DNA from: Pezicula radicicola
Lineage: Eukaryota > Ascomycota > Leotiomycetes > Helotiales > Dermateaceae
Reading direction: 5' to 3'
Length of the DNA stretch: 64,000 nt
NCBI GenBank assembly: GCA_003008705.1
Contig: PDUO01000036.1
Coordinates: 381,968 to 445,967, forward strand
Shown here: in pieces, positions 24,315 through 34,512 of the stretch
How the letters are laid out: each line of letters opens with the position of its first letter
Position numbering within the stretch: position 1 is the stretch's first letter
The notes under the pieces: generated by a model
The model's input: only the letters and a program-made list of their open reading frames with translations
The model's database searches: none
What the model was told of the DNA's origin: nothing
Program-made: the position numbers and the translations under genes

Positions 24315-25979
24315 ATGCGCCCAGAGTGTTACAATGATGCAGAGGACACCTGCCTAAACCACCATAGCGACGGCATTGCCAAAGAAGCAATAGCCACAGA
24401 AACACACCGACATTCCAAACCTAATAACAATAACCATAACCATAACAATGATGGGGTAGAAAAAACCACTGCAGGGGCATTACCACCCCAGGATTCACCA
24501 ATTCATATCACCTTATCTCATATTCATAATCAAAACGATACTGAGAAAGGGATTCGTACTCAAGCAAACAATGACGACCAGGAAGACGACGATACCATCG
24601 CGGACGTTGAACGAGACGAGAAAGATGACTTCCCTGAAGGTGGTCTGAGAGCTTGGTCTGTTGTAATAGGTGCCTTTTGCGGCTCCTTTTCAGTCTTTGG
24701 AATCATCAATAGTACGGCTATTTTCCAGGAGTACTTCAGCCAACACCAATTAAGTGCATATACACCAAGTCAAATTGGATGGATTTTCGGATTCGAACTC
24801 TTCTTGACTTTCTTTTGTGGTGCACCTATTGGACCGATTTTCGATGCGTATGGACCTAGGCTTTTGATAGCTTGTGGGAGTGTTTTGTTGATTTTGAGTA
24901 TTATGCTTCTGGGTATTTGTACTCGTATGTTACCTTGTCTACTTTCTTGTTCTTTCGAAAAGTTTGGTTACTAAGTGAAATGTAGAATACTGGCATTTCA
25001 TGCTCGTCTACAGTGTCCTCAATGGCTTTGGAGGCTGCCTCATCAACACACCCTGCATCGCCTCAATCGGGCACTTCTTCCTCCGCAAACGCGGAAACGC
25101 AACAGGAATAGCAATGACATCCGGATCCATCGGCGGCATAATCTTCCCGCTAATGCTTCAACGACTCTTCCCCATGGTCGGTTTCGCCTGGGCAACAAGA
25201 ATCCTAGGCTTCATCCTAATATTCCTACTAATCGTAGCGAATCTCCTCGTCCGAAGTCGACTCCCAAAAAAGAAAATCACAACTTTCAAGACAGTACTAC
25301 CAGACCTTCGAGTTTTCAAAGATAAAGCATTCGCCTTCCTGACCCTGGGTATCTTCCTTCTCGAATGGGGAATTTTCGTCCCATTAACCTACATCACATC
25401 ATACGTAGTATCACACGGCCACAATTCAGACTTCGGATTCCAAATCCTATCAATCATGAACGGAGGTTCATTCTTCGGTCGTTTCTTCGCTGGTCTAGTA
25501 GCCGATATGATAGGAAGGATGAATACATTAATCCTCAGTATCTGTCTCTGCTTCATCACATGTTTTGGACTCTGGCTTCCAGCTGGTGATTCTTTACCTA
25601 TGATTATTGTCTTCTCTATTTGCTTTGGCTTTGTTAGTGGAAGTAATCTTAGCTTGAGTCCGGTTTGTGTGGGTCAGATGTGTAAGACGGAGCATTATGG
25701 GAAGTACTTTGCTACTTGTTGGATGTTTGTTGCTTTTGGGTAAGTCTTTCTTGCATATATAAATATATATATATATATGGATTTTGAGATTTGATCTTCT
25801 TACTAATGAGTTATAGTACCTTAACTGGTCTCCCGATCGCTGGACAGATTCTTGCTATTAATGGTGGCGAATATACCGGTGTTATTATTTTCGCTGGAAT
25901 GTCTTATGTCGCTGCTGGACTCTGTCTCGTTGCGGCTAGAGTCTTGACTGTTGGGTGGAAGCTCAATGTCATTTACTGA
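24315..25979 (+). CDS. Monocarboxylate-permease-like MFS transporter
   Basis: Exons are 24315..24924, 24986..25739 and 25817..25979; 508 residues. The ATG at 24315 is chosen because the upstream in-frame codons lack an ATG. A roughly 100-residue hydrophilic, Asn/His- and Asp-rich N terminus ends at the family hallmark DFPEGGLRAWSVVIGAFCGS. Twelve spans follow, with YSVLNGFGG, GNATGIAMTSGSIGGI and FFGRFFAGLVADMIGRMN typical of the fungal MCT family, related to riboflavin and monocarboxylate permeases. The tail is short. It runs toward the phytanoyl-CoA-dioxygenase-like gene (convergent, 525 bases apart). Substrate unknown. Confidence 0.88.
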
Positions 25980-26504
25980 ACGCAAAGTAACGGTGTGGAG
26001 AAAATGGCGCAGTACTCGCAAGAGACTTACGGCCACAGATTGTAGAACAACACAGTTATTGGTATATATTGGGGATGATCTGGATTGGAACGAAAAGGAG
26101 GGTGCCACAGGATTTTTAATTTCTTGGCGTCTGAGTAGGAGATATCTGCCACTTAGTGCTTGCTTTCTTAGTTCTTCGCAAACGACCATCTCTACTTTAT
26201 CATTCTTTTGATGTCACTTAATAGTTATCGCCGCTGAAGTATTGATGGGAAAGTTGGATTGGACACTCCTTTACTCAGCACTGATAGAAGGGATATCAAA
26301 CCCTCTCACTCAGTAGCAGAAAAGAATACAAACATACTGCGCACATATTCATTCGGAATTCTTCCTGTGCAAAGTTGAGCTCAAGTGTTAGAAAATATGA
26401 GACTTGAATCAACTCTGTGCTCACCTACCATTTCTTATTGCCACCAATTGCAGACTATGAGTATAAGATCTACACTCGACAGCCCAGGACTATAAGACTC
26501 AAGA
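25980..26504. other. 3' intergenic region between convergent genes
   Basis: Shared 3' flank of the permease and the dioxygenase. ORFs here are shadows or non-coding. Confidence 0.5.
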
Positions 26505-27395
26505 CTATGGCAACAAATCAAAATCATGATCATGAGCCCCCTTCAAATAATCAAACCCATCCTCAACCCACTCAACACACGGCACCAAATTCCCCCACTC
26601 AATCTTCCCCTTGACGCTCTCCGGCAACAAAATAGTCTGCTTAGTCCGATACCACTCGGGAAAATGAATAGTAACAAGCATAACCCTAGGTTCCTCACTC
26701 CGATTCGGCATCCCCGCATGCCACAATCTCAAATCCCTAATAATCAGAGCCCCCTTGGGCAACCTTGGTTGAATGGGTGGACTAATCTTCCTCCTCTCCT
26801 CTAAAATCTCGTTCGGAATAAGAGAACCACTTTTTTTCGTATATCGATGTGCGGGTATTAAATGAGATCCAAGCCACATCTCTGTACTTCCATTTTCCGG
26901 TGATACATTAACAAGATTTATATTGATACAAAATCCGAATGGCATTTGTGGGAAGTCGAAATGTACATCTACGTGTACTGGTTGTCTTTTTTCCGCTTTG
27001 AAGGCTGTATTACTGCTTTGGAATCGTAGTCGAGGGTGAGGTCCTAGCATACATTCTGTAATTGCTACGGCGAATGGATTCGCTATTATATCGTTGAAAA
27101 TGTAGTTCGAGTCTACAACTGCATCTTGTTGGATATTTCCTGTTCCATGCCCGAAATTATGATGGGTTGTTGATTGTGCGTAGAGCGTTTTGGCTTCGGG
27201 TACCATGCGACTATTTAGCAGGTCGAGGTGCTCGGTATCGATTGCGTTGGCAAGGACTAGGACGCCGTCGCGGTGGAGGGCTTCAAGCGCATGTTGGAGG
27301 GTGTGGGATTCGAGGGTCTTTGAGGACAACTCTTCGGGGGAGAGTGTAATGGAGGTTATCTCGGGAGCAGGAGCCGTGCCCGTTGTTGACGGCAT
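26505..27395 (-). CDS. Phytanoyl-CoA dioxygenase-like (PhyH) Fe(II)/2-oxoglutarate enzyme
   Basis: Single exon of 296 residues. The iron triad is visible: H141-x-D143 in VHVDVHFD and H226 in DLRLWHAGMPN; R232 or R237 could bind 2-oxoglutarate. SPENGSTEMWLGSH is the usual PhyH loop before the distal histidine. Length and layout fit fungal PhyH enzymes that hydroxylate small lipophilic or secondary metabolites; no peroxisomal tail (SKL) is present. With two transporters next door, a role in a small metabolite pathway is plausible but inferred. Confidence 0.88.
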   Translation of the reverse strand: MPSTTGTAPAPEITSITLSPEELSSKTLESHTLQHALEALHRDGVLVLANAIDTEHLDLLNSRMVPEAKTLYAQSTTHHNFGHGTGNIQQDAVVDSNYIFNDIIANPFAVAITECMLGPHPRLRFQSSNTAFKAEKRQPVHVDVHFDFPQMPFGFCININLVNVSPENGSTEMWLGSHLIPAHRYTKKSGSLIPNEILEERRKISPPIQPRLPKGALIIRDLRLWHAGMPNRSEEPRVMLVTIHFPEWYRTKQTILLPESVKGKIEWGNLVPCVEWVEDGFDYLKGAHDHDFDLLP

Positions 27396-30300
27396 CGTAT
27401 CTTATATCTGCTTCCTTTGTTCGTAAGTTAGTGAGTGCCGCTCAATTTCGCAGACGTAGTTCAAATCATGGAGGAATTCGTTTTCGTTGTCGTTGGCTGT
27501 CGAACAGCATAAGTATATCTCGATTAGAGGACCCCATCCTACGTTACAGCAAGCCGCTTCAACGGCACGCAGTTATCAGCAAGTAGTATTAAAAGCTCGC
27601 AGGTTAGTGGTTAAGAAACAAGTCTGTAATTGAAAGATGGGGGATGGGGGATGGGGGAGTTGGGAAGTTCAACCCGCGAATGCTTTGGCCGTGAGAAGCT
27701 AGCTCCCTTGCTTACATAACTGCTTACATAATTGCTTATGTAATTCCACGTGATATAAGCGCTTGAATTTAATTCTGTTGCACGTCGAAACTGACGGTCA
27801 GTTTCAAATCCACCCTCAATCCGCCCTCAACCTGCCCTCAATTTACCCTCAGTTTACCATCAATTTACCCTCAAGTTGCCCTCCATTTGCACTCGGTTTG
27901 TGCTTAACTCGCGCTTTATTTGCGCTTCATTTGTCCTCTGGCTGTCCTCGTTTTTTACTCTTTTTACTTAAAGAAGATTCTTTGGGCTAAAGGATTTCTC
28001 TTAGCGAAGTTCTTCCAGGAATATCGTGTATTTATTAACAGGGTAGGGTTAGGACTTCTACGCTTGCATAATATATACCCTTCTGTTCACCTTGTACAAC
28101 CCCGAACGGAAAGCGCATTATATATACCTTGCCTAAGACTAGTAATATGTAAGCTGAACTGTAATTAGCAAAGTACTAAGTATTTTAATATTCTACTCTA
28201 TACTTTAATAGCTGCTTAAAAAAGAGATTATTCAAAGTTGTAGTCTTAACTTAGTTGAGACTGTCCGTTTATCTAATAGTACACCAGGTACAACAAAATC
28301 AACCTTCGATTTTGACCTGCAACTTCACATGGCAGTTAGTTGCAGTATCCAAAAGTCTTCCAAACGATTTTTGTTAATATTCTAATAGCAGCTAATAGAG
28401 AAGCACCATTCATCCAAACCTAGAGATCTCTGAGACTACTATCAAGCTACAAGCAGGTACTGTCGGCTAGATTATCCTAATAGCTACTCCTCTTCTTCGT
28501 CCTCCGTCTGATACCACTCATCACACGGCGAATGTTTTCTTAGCTGCGATTGTCGATGTTTGCTGTCAATGTTGTATCTACTGTTAAACTAAAATTTAAA
28601 GGACAAGCAGGATAGAATTAAATAGTAGGTCTCTAGAGAGATGCAAAGACTTAACAAAATGCCTCTTAAATTTTGGTATATTATAATACCTTATGTAGAA
28701 ACTTAATCTCGTTTAAGATCAAGAATATACTAACACTAGCAATGTGACTCAGCTCTAATAGGTTGCTTACAAGGCCTTCAATGCATTCTTATATTTGGCG
28801 TTAAGTTCATCTCAAAGAACAAGTTAACAAGCTGTGCATTAGTTACACTATAGTAAGCATTGGTATAGTGTATAGAGAACACTCTGCAAATGGTGTTTTA
28901 TTATAACTTTCCTTAATTTGTTATTCTATCATGTTAGGAGCGAGCTTTAAATTATCTAATAGTAAAAGACTAAAGTTAGGAGTTAAACTTATACTAACTA
29001 GGAGGGTGAATGTTTGGAAATAATTATAGGACCTATTTATAGATTACAAACAGGTCTTATTTTAGGACTCTTAGACTTCTTTCTCTAATTATAAAGATGT
29101 TTAAGTGTAAAGCAAGAGATATTGAGAATTTAAATGGTCAGATACTGTTTGTGTAAACAGAAGAGTAGTAATAAAAAGTGAACGCTTAACCTTCCGCAGC
29201 TTGTGATTTTAGGAGTAGGAGGAGGGGGTAAAGGGGAGGAGAGGCTAAATCTTCTCAGCGAACGCGATGTTTGTTGTTATTTAGAAGGGTGTTGTTATTC
29301 TTTTTAGAGAAGAGGGTTTATGTCCTAGATAAATTAATTTCTAGACAAGGCTTATCTAGGCATTTTATGTTTGTAGAACTCCTATTTGGTATTATTTTTA
29401 TATATATAATATATACTATAGGGCTTATTTTTAATAATATAGCCTTAAGGTCTTAGTAAGTAGTAATAAGTTATAGTAAGTGTAAGTATCTTGCTTTGTC
29501 TTTAGAAGGGGGTTATAGAAATAAGTTCTCACCTTTACCTCTGTATATATCTATTGTAAAAGACAGTGCTAGAGTAATTATTTGTAACTTAGAAAAAACA
29601 GCTAAGACACTTAGCTAGTTAGTTATCTATAAGTTAAATACTACAATATATTTGAAGAAGAGAATACAGTAGAGCCTTAACTATCCTGTCTATTTTTATC
29701 TAGGTCTCTATAAAGACAAGCACAAAAACAAAAGTTTTTTACACTAGGTAGTTAGTAATAAAGTAGATTCCAGCCTATTTTAGGTAAGGACCAACATTGT
29801 AGTTATAACAATATAGTTGGCACTGTATATCTTGTTATTAAAGCATTAAGTTCGGACTATTTAGTTTTCACACTAAGCTAACTCTAATATACTCTATACC
29901 TCTACTTCTGTAAGAAGGTAATCACTAGAGGTATAAATGCATTTACTAACTAAAATCTTTCAACTATTATTAAGCTAGTTACATTGGAGTTGATGCAGTA
30001 TTGATTTATGGTTATTGTCAACGGATTAATATGTACAAGAGTCCTTGCTCTAATCATACTATCTAATTCATACAGAAATCAAATATTGTATCTCCTAGGG
30101 CTTTTATTAATTCTAAGTTAAGTACAAGGGAGATTGTAGTAGCTCGAAAAAGCGGTTTCTCCTCCTTTATAGATGATTGCTCTATTTTTCTCTTCTAGTT
30201 CTACTTAGATGTTATACACCACTTCTCGGCATTCACCCCTATAAGAAAGAAACCTTCTCAAAAGTCGATCAAATACTACTATTTAATGTCATTATATTTA

Positions 30301-31503
30301 TCTTTAAAAGCATAAAAGCCGAGTTGAAGCTCACTAGACTTGCTACTCTCTAGGCCATATATTTCAGTTGGCTAACAATGGAGTAACTTCTTTGGCCTCA
30401 TGAGCTACATGATATTCATAAGGAAATGTTCAGCTACCTAATAAGATGTTGGGAATTATTCTTCGTAGGACATTCTTTTGAGAAATATTCCGGGATGGGG
30501 GATGTCTGCTCTGAAATTCTCAGTATAGTAATAAGATCTTAATTAAAAATAAAACAGTTACAAGTTTACTCTACATAATTCTACCTATAAGATGATATAC
30601 AAGGTGTTTATTGCCATTTTGAGAGTCCTTTCCACAAGCAACTAGTTTTCCCTTTTAGATGTGTTTATCGTATCTTCATATTTGTGGCTGCTTTCTCTTT
30701 AATAGCCTTGTTTTCTGTTGATATTTTCCCGGCCTTTCAAGACTTTTACTAAGCTCATTTAATGAGAGCCAGTTGAACCTCCTTACCTTAATTTCTCGAG
30801 GCCATAATAGCAGGGTAGTACGATTTGCTAAGAATATTTCTCCATTCCTCGAAGAGGCATAATAGGACTTGTATTTGAATGCTACCTGTATAACTTGAAA
30901 TGACCCTTCACGAAAAGTAAAGAAAATGCCTTTACTTCTTATTCAGCAATTAAACCAGACGTAAGATTTACTAGATTAGTATGGAGATGCAAGTGATTAT
31001 CTAGGAATTTGAAGTGCGAAGTACTTACTATAGTGGACTAATAGTAATCTCTATTGGGTTTTCATTTGGAAGTTGCAAATAAGCGGCATCATAGAAGAAG
31101 GTAACTCCACAGAGGAGAGATGTATGTTATTAAATATTATAATTTTAAATTCAGGTTATTTTCCTTTCTCCACTACTTTGAATTCTTGATACAAGTGATG
31201 AGGGGCTTTATAGAGTTTACAAACCAAGAAACTTATATTTTCAAGTTGTCAAACTAAGAAGATAAGAGATGAGAAGTATTGCAATGAATTCATATATTCA
31301 CATTTAACAAAATGAATGAACATCGTACAGTTAAACACTCCATTCCATCCCGAAGGAATCCATAGCCATTCCCCCCTTCCCCGTCCAATCCCCAATAACA
31401 TCACAAAATCTCCAAGCCAAATACAATAATACAATATCCAACAAAGTCCCTATCATACATTCATCTCCTACCTCAACAAACCAAGCTCAAAAGGACAAAA
31501 AGC
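27396..31503. other. Second long AT-rich, gene-free block
   Basis: About 4.1 kb. The left 0.5 kb is the upstream region of the PhyH gene and holds a degenerate 12-bp repeat (27805-27960). From about 28.0 to 31.3 kb the DNA is strongly AT-rich with no usable ORF, as expected for repeat DNA altered by C-to-T mutation. No recognisable transposon core was read. Confidence 0.55.
27805..27960. repeat. Degenerate ~12-bp minisatellite (ccctcaattta-like)
   Basis: About twelve imperfect copies in a row of a unit close to ccctcaattta, for example ccctcaatccg, ccctcaacctg, ccctcaattta, ccctcagttta, ccctcaagttg, drifting to gcgcttcattt at the right end. No gene uses it convincingly. Confidence 0.7.
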
Positions 31504-31999
31504 CTATCGTTGTTGTTGTGGCTGTTGACCAGTAGCACCGCCAACCAAACCACCAGCCGTATTAGTAGCACCACCCGCTACGTTTCCAACACCTTTGGTA
31601 GTTTGACCAGCTGCATTTCCAAGTCCATCAGTGGTTTGACCAACTACATTTCCAGCTCCATCGAGTGTTTGTCCGGCTACGTTTCCGACTCCATCAACGG
31701 TTTTGCCAACTAGTCCAGTTACTGTTATTTCCGTTAGCTATTTGCTACCAAGCTTGATAGTTTACAAGACAAACAAAATATTGAGGATTTGAAGTTATGG
31801 AGAAGGAGTGATGAGATGAACTAACGCTTAAGAGAGAACTTGCAAAAACCCCCTGAATCTGAATAGAATAGCAAAGCTGGAAAGGAAGAGAAAGGGTGTA
31901 CGAACCTCCACCGAGGAGTCCACCTTGACCCTGCTGCTCGTCGCCTCCAGTGAGAGTGTTATCAAGACCCTTAGTGACGTTTCCAAGAAGACCAGCCAT
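31504..31999 (-). CDS. Small LEA-like protein with five 11-residue repeats
   Basis: Minus-strand exons are 31999..31906 and 31721..31504; 103 residues, phase 1, intron 184 nt (long for this window, so its extent is less certain). The second exon encodes successive 11-mers: DGVGNVAGQTL, DGAGNVVGQTT, DGLGNAAGQTT, KGVGNVAGGAT and NTAGGLVGGAT, then a Gln-rich end. The 11-residue period is typical of group-3 LEA-type desiccation/hydrophilin proteins. It is cytosolic by appearance (no signal or membrane span). It is the leftmost member of a run of hydrophilic repeat proteins extending to 54.9 kb. Confidence 0.75.
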
Positions 32000-33837
32000 T
32001 GTGATGAGAGTAAATGAAGATATTTGAAGAAGAGATAATAAGGAAGTTTGGTATAGTTAGTGAATTTGGTGTAAGATAACAAGGAACTTGTATGAATCTG
32101 ATATCACAGAGTGAGTATCTCTAAGATATACTTCAAGAGCCTCCTATAGCTTAGTACGTAACTAACCTGAGAAACAGTTAACGCCTTCATAACGTCATGG
32201 GCTTGTGTGGGGTCTATCTTTCCTTTCCTCCTCGGACAAGACAAGACAAACCTAAGACCTTTCACGTAAGGCCAACCAACCAACGGAACTTTAAGATCGA
32301 GTCTCCGAGATCTCCATCAGCCACAGAGCTCGATCGCACAAGAACTCAGGCTCCACTCGCGCCACTGTGGTGAAGTCATTCATGGGGGCCCAACCCAAAA
32401 AGCAAAACCAGGTGGTTTAGGGTAAGGTGGTCGTGGTGGTTCAGCTCTACAGCGATTAGAGCGATCAGAGCGATCACCAACTGTGGCACATGAGATTCTA
32501 GATGCACATTTGCAGTAGCTTGATATCGAAATCAGGTTTCTTGCAGACAAGAACAATGGATGATTACTGATTACACTGATGCAGTACTCGTACAGTAGTT
32601 TGTGGTGAAACGGACAAGCAAGTCGAAGCGAGGGATGGAGAACTGAGATCACACTTGTGACTTTAGGATGATTTTTTGACAACCTAGTTGAGGAACCCTG
32701 GTAACGCATAATATGCCAGGGATACTCTGTGGTCTGCGAAGAAAAAGATGAAACAAGCTACTCTTTGCGGCTACTTCATTGTGGCGTCGAGATTTTCTTC
32801 TTGGAAGGCTGGAGCTGGTGTCAATAGTGGCTCGTTTTGGACAGCACACCCCGGCTTTAGAAAAACGGTTCGTGAGCTGTGTTGTGGCTAGAGAAGTGTT
32901 AAGTGTGTACTCGGCATACTCGGCCTATTATGTTTCGGCTGTTACTGATCAACCGGTCCGCAGTTACCATAGGTTTGAAGATTTCCTTAAATAATTCGAT
33001 TCTTGTTTGAAGGATAATTCAACAGGAACCGAGACCGCCAAGTTCTGGAAGGAAAAGCGAAGGACGTCTCCTCATCTCCATAGAAGATGTTAGCAATTGT
33101 CTCATCAAGTCATTTACTCGGCTATCGGCTCAGTTCCAAAAAAAAGAAAGGGTTCTTCGAAAATAAAGGAATACAATTCAGTCAGTTCGTAAAATATGAT
33201 ACGTATTTTAGCCACAAGTGGATCGGTGAAGAGTTTCTTATTTTCTCTTATTGGGCCGCTACGCAGACGGCACAGGACAGGGGGTTGAAAAGTGGTGAAA
33301 GGACTCGCTAAGCGAGCTGCCGTTAGGTAGCAAAAGTTTATCGCGACTTATTGACTCAGTGAATTCAATTCATGTAAACCACCACGATGCTCCATGAAAC
33401 TCCAGTTTAAAAATTGAAGCCTGTAGCAAATGTCATTAATAGATTCTATTAACGACTCCCCGCATTTATTCTGTCTTGTCAAAAATCGCCACATTGCGGT
33501 CGTTGTGAGACACGATAATGTGGGATAGAATTACGGAGATATTCACCACCAGCGATAAAATTGACCTTCTTTCAAAGTAATTTACTCCTGTAAAAGTTAA
33601 GCAAAAGGGTGGGGAGCGTCCGGGCGCAGAGGTGTATGTCTAATACTCTTTCTAGACACACCGGGACATTTTCAGTTCCGCACTCCGCCGTGTAACAGCT
33701 GCAACTACTTTAGCACGTTACTAAAAACGTTTGAAGCTTCCTCGGACTTGACTTACTTTAACTGCTTCATCAGTGATCAAGAGAGAGGAACTCGTGGTTG
33801 TTGTGAACATTGCATTGCAGTTGTAGCAATAGCAGCC
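32000..33837. other. Intergenic, no gene seen
   Basis: ORFs are short, on both strands and without family features. It includes the upstream regions of the small LEA-like gene (left) and of the tail-motif gene at 33838 (right). Confidence 0.5.
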
Positions 33838-34512
33838 ATGAGCGAACTTCCTCACAGAACAAATAAGCACCCACCACCTCCGGATGTAACTGATGGATTA
33901 GGGTTATCGGAAGAAGATGAAACTCCAACCCCGGACTTGGAGAACACGAACATTCCTTCGAACTTTTCACCCGATTATTCTGATGCTCCTTCTAGTGGTG
34001 TAGATGAGAATGGGAAACAGAGACGAAGATATGAACGTGGTGGTCGAAAGAAGGCGAGTCCTCGGCAACAACACGAGCAAAAATATTCGGGTTCGAAAAC
34101 CTCATCCTCATCGAGGCCAACGGGTATTCGCTCATTCAATGTTAGAAGAGCTGAATCTGGAAGCGCCCGACCATTTGGCGTAACTGTTGAAATGCCGCAA
34201 TCGCAATCGCAACCGCAACCGCAATCGAAGGAGAAACCGAAAACAAAGAAGAAACCTGTCAAGAAGGAGCCAGTCAAACCGGTCGAGCCGGTCGAATTTG
34301 AACAATATCCCATCTCGGACGAACATGAACAACAGGTGGGTGAGTATGAAGACGAGGATGTAGACGATGAGGAGGAGGAAGAAGAAGTGCGACCTCAGAA
34401 GCCAAAAGAAGAGACGCGACGACCTTTTGCCATAAGACTAGACCTCAATCTAGAGATAGAGATTTTCCTGAAGGCGAAGATTAAAGGGGATGTTACGATC
34501 ACTTTCCTGTAA
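33838..34512 (+). CDS. Disordered protein with conserved C-terminal KGDVTI tail (copy 1)
   Basis: ATG at 33838 (context gcagccATGagc) is preferred over the in-frame upstream ATG at 33748. The product is 224 residues. Residues 1-195 are low-complexity: Pro/Ser-rich, a QSQSQPQPQ tract, basic KKKPVKKEPVKPVEP, and an acidic EDEDVDDEEEEEE block. The last 30 residues, RLDLNLEIEIFLKAKIKGDV, form a regular alternating hydrophobic/charged strand-like tail, shared with the gene at 37597. The stop codon overlaps a perfect donor (CT|GTAAGT at 34509) with a TTTTAG acceptor at 34558; splicing would change the end only from L-stop to LE-stop. Function unknown; the tail looks like an interaction or assembly motif. 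Confidence 0.75.
   Translation: MSELPHRTNKHPPPPDVTDGLGLSEEDETPTPDLENTNIPSNFSPDYSDAPSSGVDENGKQRRRYERGGRKKASPRQQHEQKYSGSKTSSSSRPTGIRSFNVRRAESGSARPFGVTVEMPQSQSQPQPQSKEKPKTKKKPVKKEPVKPVEPVEFEQYPISDEHEQQVGEYEDEDVDDEEEEEEVRPQKPKEETRRPFAIRLDLNLEIEIFLKAKIKGDVTITFL

Noticed and set aside
33748..33837. Upstream in-frame ATG of the first tail gene
   Set aside because: The 30 extra codons are Cys-rich and unlike the disordered body; the ATG at 33838 has better context.
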